DNA of 64,000 nt from Lachnospiraceae bacterium (GCA_902363825.1 CABJBK010000005.1:124001-188000); one strand, 5' to 3'; shown: positions 54,370 through 62,520, numbered from the stretch's first letter. A program made the numbers and translations. The notes: generated from the letters alone by a model not told the origin.

Positions 54370-54987
54370 ATGATAGACAAAATTGACGGGGGAAGCCCGT
54401 ATGATTATCCGAAAATAACAAATAAACGGTCTGCCGGAATCCACGCCTATGACGCGGCCTGGCAGAATGCAATTTCGGAAAAGGAAAAGCAGGAGGATCC
54501 GGGCGTGATCCTGGATATCGGCGCAAACCGTGAAAAAAAGCAGCCGGAAAAGGAACAGCCGCAGAGCCAAAAAGACCGGACGGAGACATCCGGTGGTGGA
54601 TTTACCTGGGAACAGTTAAAAGCATCGGTGTGTTCCATGATTTCCTTTTTGAAAGAGACCTGGCGGACTATCTGGGAAGATGCGCCGGCAGAAGAAAAAA
54701 AGGATCCGGTGGAAACAACGGATGACGCGGAACAGATCGCGGCGCAGAATGAAGCGTGGGCAGATGAACGGATCGAGGAAGCGGAAAAGCAGGTACAGAT
54801 GCAGGCTGTTTTAAAGAGCCGGAATCTCGATTCACTGGCGGCAATCTTAAGCGAAAACGGAAAAAAACATCTTGCGAAAAATACGACCCTGCTCACCACT
54901 TATGACCGGCGGGGAAGGATCGTGGCTATCGATGAAGCGGAGCGTGAGCGGATCCTGCACGGAGATAAGAATTTTATTAAGCTCTGA
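54370..54987 (+). CDS. hypothetical protein, 205 residues
   Basis: An uncharacterised, highly charged soluble protein starting MIDKIDGGSPYDYPKI, with GGGGGAACAG upstream. It has a low-complexity Lys/Glu/Gln middle (EKKQPEKEQPQSQKDR), then FTWEQLKASVCSMISFLKET, an acidic linker, and a C-terminal helical part ending TYDRRGRIVAIDEAERERIL. No signal peptide or known domain was seen. It begins 20 nt after spoIVB and may be co-expressed in sporulation; that is inference from position. Confidence 0.75.
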   Translation: MIDKIDGGSPYDYPKITNKRSAGIHAYDAAWQNAISEKEKQEDPGVILDIGANREKKQPEKEQPQSQKDRTETSGGGFTWEQLKASVCSMISFLKETWRTIWEDAPAEEKKDPVETTDDAEQIAAQNEAWADERIEEAEKQVQMQAVLKSRNLDSLAAILSENGKKHLAKNTTLLTTYDRRGRIVAIDEAERERILHGDKNFIKL

Positions 54988-54990
54988 TGA

Positions 54991-55020
54991 TTGACAGGGA
55001 TAAAAATCCTGTGTTATGAT
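54991..55020 (+). promoter_or_regulatory. promoter of the leader RNA / AI-2E transporter unit
   Basis: TTGACA (54991-54996), 18 bp, TATGAT (55015-55020). The spacer holds an imperfect dyad, ACAGGGAT-AAA-ATCCTGT, which may be an operator or the terminator stem of the preceding gene. Start predicted near 55027. Confidence 0.75.
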
Positions 55021-55026
55021 GAAACA

Positions 55027-55110
55027 AATACGAGGGAGTAGTTCATAGCGTAAAGCTATTATGCATGTCGTCATCACGTTGCAAAACCGGGATGCATACT
55101 GAAATAAGAA
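55027..55110 (+). ncRNA. riboswitch-like structured leader, class uncertain
   Basis: The transcript would begin with GAGGGAGTAG (55032-55041), then hairpin ATAGC-GTAAA-GCTAT (55045-55059). A 7-bp stem TATGCAT/ATGCATA (55060-55066 with 55092-55098) encloses GTCGTCATCACG and TTGCAAAACCGGG. GGGAGTAG and GTCGTC recall the yybP-ykoY (manganese) and folT/THF families, but a closing P1 helix of either kind is not evident. The ATGCA at 55092-55096 could alternatively pair with TGCAT at 55123-55127 in the terminator arm, giving a switch. Promoter, structured leader, terminator and membrane transporter in that order is the normal riboswitch arrangement. Confidence 0.55.
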
Positions 55111-55157
55111 CGAGACTTTTATTGCATTTTTTTGATGCAGTAAAAGTCTCGCTTTTT
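55111..55157 (+). terminator. strong terminator before the AI-2E-family transporter
   Basis: CGAGACTTTTATTGCAT (55111-55127) pairs with ATGCAGTAAAAGTCTCG (55135-55151), 17 bp with one G-U, followed by CTTTTT. It lies between the leader and the transporter start, so read-through must be regulated or the promoter makes a small RNA. Confidence 0.92.
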
Positions 55158-55194
55158 ATCTGAAAATAATGGATAAGACAAAATGGAGGGAATC

Positions 55195-56346
55195 ATGAAA
55201 GAAATTTACAAAAAAGCACTCGTCAATGTACTGTTTACTGTTTTCGTGGCAGCGCTGTTAATCGTTTTAATTCCAAAGATCTGGATCTATTTTCTGCCGT
55301 TTCTCATTGCCTGGCTGATCGCCGCCTGTGCATGTCCGATCGTGCATTTTCTGGAAAAGAAGATCCGCCTGAAGCGGAAAATGGGATCGGTCCTTGTGAT
55401 CATCGCGGTAATTGCCGGGATCGTACTTTTGTTTTACGGGCTCATTGCGACACTGCTGCATCAGCTGCTCGGATGGATGGAGAGTCTGCCGGATCTGATG
55501 GAACAGATCAGTGATGTGATGCAGGCGTTGACCGGTCAGCTTGCGCAGTGGGGAATCTTAGAGGATGCGAATCTTTCCAATATCACAGAAAAATTTGGGA
55601 ATCAGATCGTTTCCGCAATATCCGGGCTTGCGGATGGAGGAAGCAAAGTCGCGTTTTCGGCGGTCAGCGGGCTGACCAAGCAGGTGCCCATGGTGATGAT
55701 CGGTCTGTTTGTGTGCCTGATCTCATCGTACTTTTTTGTGGCGGAGAAAAATGAAAATGAAGCGTTTTTAAAACAGGTGATCCCGGAATCCATACAGAAA
55801 AACTTTAAAGTACTGACCGGGAGCTCAAAAAAAGCAGTTGGCGGATACATACGGGCGCAGGTGAAGATCGAGCTGTGGATCTATCTGGTGCTTGTGATCG
55901 GCCTGTTTATTCTCCGGGTGGACTATGTGCTCGTCGTGTCTTTCATCATTGCTTTTTTGGATTTCCTGCCGATCCTCGGGGCTGGTATTGTCATGATACC
56001 GTGGGCAGTGATCGCGTTTCTCTGCGCGGACTACCGGAGAGCAGTGGGACTTTTGATCGTCTGGGGAGCAACGCAGCTGCTGCGTCAGGTGATCCAGCCG
56101 AAATATGTCGGAGAATCGATCGGCATAAGACCGCTTCCGACGCTGATCCTGCTTTATTTTGGATATTGCATTGCCGGTATGGCAGGACTGATCCTTGCCA
56201 TTCCGGTCGGATATGTTTTGTTAAATCTTTATCAGGCTGGCTTGTTTGATACCCCGATCGAGAGTGTGAAGATCCTGATTCGGGGATTTAATGATTATCG
56301 AAAAATTGATCAAGGAGAGAAAAAAGAAAATGAAAAAGATAATTGA
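55195..56346 (+). CDS. AI-2E-family transporter (PerM/YtvI-like)
   Basis: A 383-residue membrane protein with about eight helices. Family features include an N-terminal double helix (FLPFLIAWLIAACACPIVHF), a long extracytoplasmic segment (LMEQISDVMQALTGQLAQWG) and the conserved C-terminal FLDFLPILGAGIVMIPW and QVIQPKYVGESIGIRPLPTL. Relatives include sporulation-linked YtvI and cation/proton exchangers; the AI-2 export name is not a safe function. ATG 55195 is 5 nt after GGAGG; the upstream ATG at 55183 overlaps that site. It is preceded by a riboswitch-like leader. Confidence 0.9.
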   Translation: MKEIYKKALVNVLFTVFVAALLIVLIPKIWIYFLPFLIAWLIAACACPIVHFLEKKIRLKRKMGSVLVIIAVIAGIVLLFYGLIATLLHQLLGWMESLPDLMEQISDVMQALTGQLAQWGILEDANLSNITEKFGNQIVSAISGLADGGSKVAFSAVSGLTKQVPMVMIGLFVCLISSYFFVAEKNENEAFLKQVIPESIQKNFKVLTGSSKKAVGGYIRAQVKIELWIYLVLVIGLFILRVDYVLVVSFIIAFLDFLPILGAGIVMIPWAVIAFLCADYRRAVGLLIVWGATQLLRQVIQPKYVGESIGIRPLPTLILLYFGYCIAGMAGLILAIPVGYVLLNLYQAGLFDTPIESVKILIRGFNDYRKIDQGEKKENEKDN

Positions 56347-56746
56347 TACGCTGTATCGTTTTACACATGTATTAGAACTGATCATGGGACTGTTTGTGTT
56401 GGCGGCCATTCTCATGGAGGGGATCGCGGTCATTCAGGAATTTGGGATTTTCTGGACGGGAAGAATGGAACACGGCGCGTTTATGGAATTTTTGGAGCTG
56501 GTATTAAATCTCGTAGTGGGTGTGGAATTTTTAAAGATGCTGCTGCGTCCGAGCACCGATACGATCTTAGAGGTGCTCATGTTCGTGATCGCAAGACATA
56601 TGGTCGTAAAAACGACGACATCTTTTGAGGATCTGCTCTCGGTACTCAGTGTGGCAGTACTGCTTCTGATCCGAAAATACGCCGGCGGACCGCTTTTTGC
56701 GGCAAAAAAAGATAAAGATCCGGTAAGAGAAGAAAAAAGCGAATAG
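56330..56746 (+). CDS. small membrane protein, PsiE-like (tentative)
   Basis: A 138-residue protein with four hydrophobic helices: VLELIMGLFVLAAILMEGIA, FLELVLNLVVGVEFLKMLL, LEVLMFVIARHMVV and LLSVLSVAVLLLI. The layout and the VEFLKMLL/ARHMVV region resemble the PsiE/DUF4-helix phosphate-starvation group; function is unknown. The start ATG 56330 follows AAGGAG and overlaps the end of the transporter gene by 17 nt, so the two are an operon. Confidence 0.7.
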   Translation: MKKIIDTLYRFTHVLELIMGLFVLAAILMEGIAVIQEFGIFWTGRMEHGAFMEFLELVLNLVVGVEFLKMLLRPSTDTILEVLMFVIARHMVVKTTTSFEDLLSVLSVAVLLLIRKYAGGPLFAAKKDKDPVREEKSE

Positions 56747-56757
56747 GATATGCAAAA

Positions 56758-56805
56758 AAGCAGACAGAAATTAACGACAGGATTTGACAGATTTCGTCTG
56801 CTTAT
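56758..56805 (+). terminator. probable terminator after the PsiE-like gene
   Basis: AAGCAGAC(A)GAAAT and ATTTCGTCTGCTT form a 13-bp stem with one bulge and a long loop, followed by ATTTTGTATATTTTTC. Confidence 0.6.
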
Positions 56806-56876
56806 TTTGTATATTTTTCTAGTAAGGGGAACAGAATCGGCGCAGGCGGACAAAATGAACGAAAAACCCGAAAAAT

Positions 56877-56893
56877 CCGACATATGATGTCGG
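56877..56893 (+). promoter_or_regulatory. inverted repeat upstream of spo0A
   Basis: CCGACAT-ATG-ATGTCGG is a perfect 7+7 dyad about 20 bp upstream of the spo0A -35. Each half (ATGTCGG, continuing AAA on the right) resembles the Spo0A box core TGTCGAA, so autoregulation is possible. Confidence 0.55.
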
Positions 56894-56913
56894 AAATTGA
56901 GGAAACATTTTTG

Positions 56914-56942
56914 TTGAACAGCCAGTTTTGGGCGCTTATAAT
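56914..56942 (+). promoter_or_regulatory. sigma-A promoter of spo0A
   Basis: TTGAAC (56914-56919), 17 bp, TATAAT (56937-56942), about 55 nt before the start codon. No clear sigma-H promoter was found. Confidence 0.75.
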
Positions 56943-56997
56943 ACAAATAGTTTCGTTTTATGAGATTTTATTATCTTAAACAGCAGGAGGGGCAAAG

Positions 56998-57795
56998 ATG
57001 GAGAAACTAAAAATAGCAATCGCAGATGATAATGAGAGAATGGTACGATTACTTGGAAAAATTGTGGAGAGTGACGACGAATTAAATGTGGTCGGCACTG
57101 CGAAAGACGGGGAAGAAGCATATGAGATCATAAAGAACAAACAGCCGGATGTTGTCCTGCTTGACATTGTAATGCCAAAGCTGGACGGGCTCGGTGTAAT
57201 GGATAAAGTAAACAAGGATACAACATTGAAAAAAAGACCGGCGTTTATCATGATCAGCGCGATCGGTCAGGAGAAGATCACGGAAGACGCGTTTGACCTC
57301 GGGGCGGACTATTTTATCATGAAGCCGTTTGATAATGAGATGGTGTTAAACCGCATCCGGCATATCAAAGACAAAAACCGGCATGGAACAGAGATAAAAA
57401 AAGTAAATGCCTATGAGAAAAAGGAGGAATATGTAGAGCGGAATCTGGAAGCGGATGTCACGAACATTATTCACGAGATCGGAGTTCCGGCGCACATCAA
57501 GGGATATCAGTATCTGCGCGAGGCCATCATTATGTCGGTCAATGATATTGAGATGCTGAATTCGATCACAAAGATTCTTTATCCAACGATCGCGAAGAAA
57601 TATCAGACAACGCCGAGCCGCGTAGAGCGTGCGATCCGCCACGCGATCGAGGTCGCATGGAGCCGTGGAAAGATGGATACGATCGATGAACTGTTTGGCT
57701 ATACGATCAATAACGGGAAGGGAAAACCGACAAATTCAGAATTTATCGCACTGATCGCCGATAAAATCAGATTAGAGTATAAAGTCCGGCAATAA
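56998..57795 (+). CDS. spo0A: sporulation master regulator Spo0A
   Basis: A 265-residue response regulator. The receiver domain has the acidic pocket IADDNE and phospho-acceptor D56 ([13 protein letters not shown]), and the conserved Lys in [12 protein letters not shown]. The C-terminal DNA-binding domain carries the Spo0A recognition helix region [18 protein letters not shown]. Phosphorylated Spo0A commits cells to sporulation. AGGAGGGG precedes the start. The gene lies downstream of spoIVB as in other Firmicutes, but here three genes and a leader RNA intervene. Confidence 0.97.
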   Translation: MEKLKIAIADDNERMVRLLGKIVESDDELNVVGTAKDGEEAYEIIKNKQPDVVLLDIVMPKLDGLGVMDKVNKDTTLKKRPAFIMISAIGQEKITEDAFDLGADYFIMKPFDNEMVLNRIRHIKDKNRHGTEIKKVNAYEKKEEYVERNLEADVTNIIHEIGVPAHIKGYQYLREAIIMSVNDIEMLNSITKILYPTIAKKYQTTPSRVERAIRHAIEVAWSRGKMDTIDELFGYTINNGKGKPTNSEFIALIADKIRLEYKVRQ

Positions 57796-57819
57796 ACAGT
57801 GATTTGAATGGAAAACTGC

Positions 57820-57848
57820 TTTAAAAATAAAATGGAATCAGTTATAAT
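57820..57848 (+). promoter_or_regulatory. candidate promoter of glgA
   Basis: TTTAAA (57820-57825, weak -35), 17 bp, TATAAT (57843-57848). Confidence 0.45.
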
Positions 57849-57886
57849 ATTTTTGAAAGAAAGATTCGGGAAGGACTGAGGCTTTT

Positions 57887-59344
57887 ATGACGAAAATATT
57901 ATTTGCTGCTTCCGAGGCAGTCCCGTTCATCAAGACCGGCGGACTTGCAGATGTCGTGGGTTCCCTGCCGAAATATCTGGACAAGGATAACTACGATGTG
58001 CGTGTGATCGTTCCGAGATACACCTGCATGGATGATAATTTAAAAAAGATCCTGCGTTTCCATTCACATTTTTATGTGTCACTGGGATGGCGCAGGCAGT
58101 ATGCAGGAATTTTGACGGTACAGTATGAAAATGTGATCTACTATTTTGTAGATAATGAGTATTATTTTTCAGGAGACAGGCCTTATAACAATATCTATGA
58201 GGATGTGGAGAAATTCGCGTTCTTTTCGCGGGCGGTACTGGATGCGCTTCCGGTTATTAATTTCTGCCCGGATATCATACATTGCCATGACTGGCAGACC
58301 GGGCTGATACCGGTCTATCTGAAAAATCTGTATGATGATCAGCCTTTTTACAAGAATATAAAAACAATTTTCAGTATCCATAATATGAAATTCCAGGGGC
58401 GCTGGAAGTTAAACGCCGCGGTTGACACCACCGGACTTCCAGAGGAGCTTTTCCGCCCGGGGATCGGAGGACTCGAAGCGTATGGCGAGGTGAACTATTT
58501 AAAGGGAGGGATCCTTTTTTCCGATATCGTAACGACGGTAAGTCCGACCTATGCGAATGAGATCCAGACACCTGCAGGCGGAGAGGGGCTGGATGGACTG
58601 ATGCGGATGCGGAGCGGTTCCCTCTATGGAATCTTAAACGGAATCGATTATGAACTTTATGATCCCGCAACAGATCCCCATATGGCAAAACATTTCGGGA
58701 CACTGGACTTTGTGCCGGGAAAGAAAGCCAATAAGGCGGCGCTCCAGGAGATGCTTCATCTGCCAAAGCGCGAGGATGTTTTTTTGATCAGCATGGTTTC
58801 GCGGCTGACCAATCAAAAGGGCTTTGACTTGGTCGCGTATGATCTGGAGGAGATCCTTGGTAAAGATCCGGTTCAGATCGTGGTACTTGGCACTGGGGAG
58901 GAAAAATACGAAAAAATGCTGCGCTATTTTGCGAACCGCTACCCGGACAAACTTGTGGTGAGCACGGATTATGCAGAGGCGCTTGCGCATAAGATATATG
59001 CTTCCAGCGATGCCTTCTTAATGCCGTCGCTGTTTGAACCGTGTGGACTGAGCCAGCTCATGAGCATGCGCTATGGAACCGTTCCGATGGTACGGGAAAC
59101 AGGCGGCTTGAAAGATACCGTGGAAGCATATAATGAATATGAAAATACCGGAAATGGATTTTCGTTCTGCAATTTTAACGCGCAGGAGATGGCGGACATG
59201 ATACATTATGCGATGCATGTTTATTTTGATGACAGAACGCATTGGAATGAGATGGCAGTCCGCTGTATGGAGATGGATTACTCCTGGGCAAATTCCGCAA
59301 AAGAATATGGAAAGATTTATGAACAGTTATCCGGGATGAGATGA
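57887..59344 (+). CDS. glgA: glycogen synthase (GT5)
   Basis: A 485-residue ADP-glucose-dependent starch/glycogen synthase. The N-terminal KTGGLADVVGSLPKYL is the ADP-glucose loop; HCHDWQTGLIP and the C-terminal PSLFEPCGLSQLMSMRYGT and RETGGLKDTVEAYNE blocks are the GT5 signatures. It extends alpha-1,4-glucan chains. No other glg genes are adjacent. Its end faces the convergent DUF5688 gene with only 16 nt between them. Confidence 0.95.
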   Translation: MTKILFAASEAVPFIKTGGLADVVGSLPKYLDKDNYDVRVIVPRYTCMDDNLKKILRFHSHFYVSLGWRRQYAGILTVQYENVIYYFVDNEYYFSGDRPYNNIYEDVEKFAFFSRAVLDALPVINFCPDIIHCHDWQTGLIPVYLKNLYDDQPFYKNIKTIFSIHNMKFQGRWKLNAAVDTTGLPEELFRPGIGGLEAYGEVNYLKGGILFSDIVTTVSPTYANEIQTPAGGEGLDGLMRMRSGSLYGILNGIDYELYDPATDPHMAKHFGTLDFVPGKKANKAALQEMLHLPKREDVFLISMVSRLTNQKGFDLVAYDLEEILGKDPVQIVVLGTGEEKYEKMLRYFANRYPDKLVVSTDYAEALAHKIYASSDAFLMPSLFEPCGLSQLMSMRYGTVPMVRETGGLKDTVEAYNEYENTGNGFSFCNFNAQEMADMIHYAMHVYFDDRTHWNEMAVRCMEMDYSWANSAKEYGKIYEQLSGMR

Positions 59345-59360
59345 TTGGAAGATGATCCTG

Positions 59361-60266
59361 TCACATACGGATGGATCCCGAACTTCTGGAAAAGTAATAG
59401 ACATGATCTGAGAGGATTTCTTCCGGGCTTACCTGTGTGTCGTTTACTTCCTGTACCATCTGGGACAGCTCCTGATAAGAGGTATCAGAGGTGGCAGGGA
59501 TCAGAATGACTTCATGGATACTGCTCGGCAGGATATAAAGATCACAGCAGAGTCTGTCTGCAAAGTGCTCGAGAAGATGTTCATAGAGGATGCAGCTTGC
59601 GCCGTTTAATTTGTTCTGGTTCGTCAGAACATACATCGGACAGATCGCGGCATCCTCTTTTTTTATATCCGGATCGGAGAGGGTGGAATGTGCCGGTGCC
59701 AGAAGCTCTTCCATCAGGTCATTCATATTGCGGAGATCATAGGAGAGGAGCCTTGGTGTGTTTTCCTTTGCCGCATCAAAAAGCTGTGTCGGGGAAATGT
59801 TCCAGAAACGGAGATGATCTTTGCGGATCAGGATCGTGGCACTTCCGGAAGGGGAAGAGGATACCAGACAATAAAAGACAATGGCAAGGTCGAGATATCG
59901 GAAGTGGGGCAGATCAGCAAGCAGATGCCGGTTCCTTTCATAGTGGATGAGTTTGTAGGCAATATGTGGCCTGACGTTTGCGTAATCGGTGAAAAAAGAG
60001 GTGTCGATCTTTCCCCGGGGTTTGTTGGACTGATAGGTATGGAGAATCGTATCAAGAATAGAAGAAAATTCCACGCCGTTTTGATAGGTTTCATAGAAAT
60101 AGTTCAGATAGATCGTCGGCGAAAGATTGGTGCCGCCTTCCATAATGGTGAGACCATCCAGCTGCACGTTGTTGTTTTTTACAACGGACTGAATGGAAAG
60201 AGATGCGAGCGGAATCCTGGCTTTCATACCGGCAAGGATCTGCTCCTTAAAAGTGTCATAGGTCAT
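59361..60266 (-). CDS. DUF5688-family protein
   Basis: A 301-residue soluble protein starting MTYDTFKEQILAGMKARIPL, with AAAGGGGGA upstream. VVKNNNVQLDGLTIMEGGTN, PTIYLNYFYETYQNG and the later AICPMYVLTNQNKLNGASCI and LPSSIHEVILIPA blocks are those I associate with DUF5688, a family common in Lachnospiraceae and of unknown function. No enzymatic motif or signal peptide is visible. Confidence 0.75.
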   Translation of the reverse strand: MTYDTFKEQILAGMKARIPLASLSIQSVVKNNNVQLDGLTIMEGGTNLSPTIYLNYFYETYQNGVEFSSILDTILHTYQSNKPRGKIDTSFFTDYANVRPHIAYKLIHYERNRHLLADLPHFRYLDLAIVFYCLVSSSPSGSATILIRKDHLRFWNISPTQLFDAAKENTPRLLSYDLRNMNDLMEELLAPAHSTLSDPDIKKEDAAICPMYVLTNQNKLNGASCILYEHLLEHFADRLCCDLYILPSSIHEVILIPATSDTSYQELSQMVQEVNDTQVSPEEILSDHVYYFSRSSGSIRM

Positions 60267-60455
60267 AGAAGTCCCCCTTTAAAATAATATTTTGCGGCCG
60301 CCGGCAGCAGCCTGCGGATATAATGTATCATATCTGTTTCGCGGAAACAATGAAGAAAGTATAAAAAAATTATGATATTATTTTAAATTGCCAATCACGG
60401 ACAAGTATAGTATAGTAGAACAGACATCATTTATTAGACAGGGGTTGAGATTGAA

Positions 60456-60884
60456 ATGTCAGAATATGTTTTATATGTGCTCGCAGGACTGATCGTGTTG
60501 CTGATCGCGTTCCTTTTACTGCGGCTGATCCTGCAGCTTGTATTTATACGCCAGTGCCCGGATTGCGGGAGAACGGTTTCTCTGATAAAAACAAAAGAAT
60601 GTCCCAGATGCGGACATGATTTCAGGTCACAGAGTGATCCGAAATTCCGGCTTACCGTGGTACTTTTTGTGGCGGCGATCCTTGGGATCGGAGCGTTTGA
60701 TGTGTATTCTTTCCAGACAAAGACGAAAGCGTATCAGGCAGACAATCCGTATATGAGCGTCTCGCATATTACAAGAGAGGCGTTGGATGAAGCCGAAACA
60801 GAAGAAATGCAAACGGAGGAAGTCCAGACCGAAGAAGCAGGAGCAACAGAAATGCCGCTTCCGGAGGCGGCTCCTGTCGAGTGA
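60456..60884 (+). CDS. membrane protein with zinc ribbon
   Basis: A 142-residue protein with an N-terminal transmembrane helix (YVLYVLAGLIVLLIAFLLLR), a zinc ribbon (CPDCG...CPRCGHDF), a second helix (LTVVLFVAAILGIGAFDVYS) and an acidic tail with repeated TEE units. The ribbon should face the cytoplasm between the helices. Function is unknown. It converges with codY on a shared terminator. Confidence 0.75.
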   Translation: MSEYVLYVLAGLIVLLIAFLLLRLILQLVFIRQCPDCGRTVSLIKTKECPRCGHDFRSQSDPKFRLTVVLFVAAILGIGAFDVYSFQTKTKAYQADNPYMSVSHITREALDEAETEEMQTEEVQTEEAGATEMPLPEAAPVE

Positions 60885-60885
60885 T

Positions 60886-60937
60886 AAAAAAAGTGCCTGT
60901 CTGATTCCTCAGACAGGCGCTTTTGCTTTTTTTACTG
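60886..60937. terminator. bidirectional terminator between zinc-ribbon gene and codY
   Basis: GTGCCTGTCTGA-TTCC-TCAGACAGGCGC, 12 bp with one G-T apposition, with an A-run on the left and T-run on the right. Confidence 0.9.
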
Positions 60938-61708
60938 TTTTTTTAACCGGATCTGTTTTAATTCATCAAATATGGCAGGATTTAAAATCTTGATATAGGT
61001 TCCTTTCATGCCGGAGGAACGGGATTCTATGATACCGGCACTTTCAAACTTGCGCAGCGCGTTGACGATCACGGAACGGGTAATCCCTACACGGTCAGCA
61101 ATACGGCTTGCGACAAGAATACCTTCCTCGCCCTGCAGCTCATCAAAAATATGGATGATCGCTTCAAGCTCGGAAAAAGAGAGGGTATTGATCGCAGATT
61201 TTACATTCTGGATATTGCGTTCCTCATCTTCGTTTTCTTCAAAAACAGAACGCATCATTTCAAGTCCGACCACGGTCGAACCGTACTCACACAGAATGAT
61301 ATCGTCGATATCGTAAGGATTCTGGTTGCGGTAGATAAACAGCGTGCCGAATCTCTTTTCCGCGATATCGATCGGAACGATGACCGCAGAGTAGTTGTTG
61401 ATGTTGGTCTCAAATCCAAGAGTCTCTAGATTGACATTTTCCTTTGTGGATAAGATGCCAAGAAGACGTTCGTTTAACAGAGGATCGATGAAACCGCCAA
61501 TATCATCAACGATCAGCTCCTGGAGCTCATCGGTTCCCCTACACTGGCTGGTGCCCAGAATCTTTCCTTTTTTACTGATGACAAGAATATTGGAATCCAA
61601 AATATCGGTCATAACTTTACAGATGTCATTGAATACAACTTTGGAAGAGTTGTTATTATGCAGAAAACTATTGATCTTCCGCGTTTTATCAAGCAGTTGT
61701 ATGCTCAT
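60932..61708 (-). CDS. codY: GTP-sensing pleiotropic repressor CodY
   Basis: A 258-residue CodY of normal length. The N-terminal GAF domain (LLDKTRKINSFLHNNNSSKV, VVFNDICKVMTDILDSNILV) binds branched-chain amino acids; the C-terminal winged helix (LVASRIADRVGITRSVIVNA, LRKFESAGIIESRSSGMKGT) binds DNA. It senses nutrient state and GTP and represses many adaptive genes until starvation, which links it to sporulation. AAAGGAGG precedes the start, and a promoter lies at 61751-61779. Confidence 0.96.
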   Translation of the reverse strand: MSIQLLDKTRKINSFLHNNNSSKVVFNDICKVMTDILDSNILVISKKGKILGTSQCRGTDELQELIVDDIGGFIDPLLNERLLGILSTKENVNLETLGFETNINNYSAVIVPIDIAEKRFGTLFIYRNQNPYDIDDIILCEYGSTVVGLEMMRSVFEENEDEERNIQNVKSAINTLSFSELEAIIHIFDELQGEEGILVASRIADRVGITRSVIVNALRKFESAGIIESRSSGMKGTYIKILNPAIFDELKQIRLKKQ

Positions 61709-61750
61709 AGTCAGCCTCCTTTTCCGACAAACACACTGTCGAATTCCTAA

Positions 61751-61779
61751 ATTTTAGCATGAAATTGAAAAATAATCAA
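61751..61779 (-). promoter_or_regulatory. promoter of codY
   Basis: On the minus strand TTGATT (61779-61774), 17 bp, TAAAAT (61756-61751). No convincing CodY box overlaps it. Confidence 0.65.
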
Positions 61780-61884
61780 GTCATATCAGGGAAATTGCAG
61801 AAAAGTAACAAAAAAATGCGACAATTATATGAATTGTACCACACAGAGACGGGATGCACGCGGTCATTTTCCTCGTTGCCATAA

Positions 61885-61916
61885 CAAAAAAAGCAGATAC
61901 CTGATAGATATCTGCC
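61885..61916 (-). terminator. tRNA-Thr terminator
   Basis: Minus-strand GCAGATA-TCTATCAGG-TATCTGC followed by seven T, directly after the tRNA gene. Confidence 0.88.
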
Positions 61917-61920
61917 CAAA

Positions 61921-61993
61921 AGCTGGAAATCGGACTCGAACCGACGACCTGCTGATTACGAATCAGCTGCTCTACCAACTGAGCCATTCCAGC
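61921..61993 (-). tRNA. tRNA-Thr (anticodon CGT)
   Basis: On the minus strand: acceptor GCTGGAA/TTCCAGC, D-arm GGCTCAGTTGGTAGAGC, anticodon stem GCTGA/TCAGC with loop TTCGTAA (anticodon CGT after T33), T-arm TCGG-TTCGAGT-CCGA and discriminator T. CCA is not encoded. It reads ACG codons and is followed by its own terminator. Confidence 0.95.
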
Positions 61994-62064
61994 CTGTCAC
62001 TCACATGCGACATATGCTATTATATATAAAAACAAAAAAGAATGCAATGTTTTTTTGAAAAAAG

Positions 62065-62093
62065 TTGTTCTTTTTTTGGGAACTTGATATAAT
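62065..62093 (+). promoter_or_regulatory. promoter of the small membrane protein gene
   Basis: TTGTTC (62065-62070), 17 bp, TATAAT (62088-62093), about 44 nt before the ATG. Confidence 0.6.
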
Positions 62094-62136
62094 GCAATCA
62101 TGTGACAGAGGTATATACAAAAGGAGACAGCATACT

Positions 62137-62520
62137 ATGAACCAGAATACAGGAAAAGACGAGATAAAAGAGTTTATGACGGGGGCGGAAAACAAAAGAA
62201 AGCGGCAGAACCGGAAGAAGAGAAGACGCAGCTCAGAGCAGTACACCGTTGCGGTTGCGGGACTGATCCTTATGGCAGTGATCTTTGTGGTAGTTGGGAT
62301 CTTTGCGTGCGAGGTGCCGGTCGTTCCGGTCTGCATTCTGGCACTGCTAGAAGTGATTCTGGCGAGATGTTTTTATGATCTGCCGATCTTCGTGCATCTT
62401 TTGATCGTGGCGGCACAGATCATCGCCGGCGTGATCGGAGGAGGGGCGCTGTTCGGACTGATGGCGGCATTGCTTTATTTTGTGGCAGTGATCGTCCGCT
62501 GTTATATTTATCGTACCTGA
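62137..62520 (+). CDS. uncharacterised small membrane protein
   Basis: A 127-residue protein. The first 45 residues are very basic (ENKRKRQNRKKRRRS), followed by three or four hydrophobic helices (VAVAGLILMAVIFVVVGIFA, VVPVCILALLEVILA, LLIVAAQIIAGVIGGGALFG). ATG 62137 follows AAGGAGA; a longer frame from 62065 starts at the promoter and is rejected. No function recognised. Confidence 0.75.
   Translation: MNQNTGKDEIKEFMTGAENKRKRQNRKKRRRSSEQYTVAVAGLILMAVIFVVVGIFACEVPVVPVCILALLEVILARCFYDLPIFVHLLIVAAQIIAGVIGGGALFGLMAALLYFVAVIVRCYIYRT

Noticed and set aside
55027..55110. Firm assignment to the yybP-ykoY (manganese) or THF riboswitch
   Set aside because: Short motifs (GGGAGTAG, GTCGTC) agree, but the closing P1 helix and several conserved segments of each family are missing, so the class is left open.
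56758..56815. TTGACA (56784) as a second spo0A promoter
   Set aside because: The nearest -10-like TATATT is 20 bp away, and the sequence is better explained as the loop of the upstream terminator.
61709..61790. CodY box in the codY promoter
   Set aside because: The best alignment to AATTTTCWGAAAATT matches only about half the positions.
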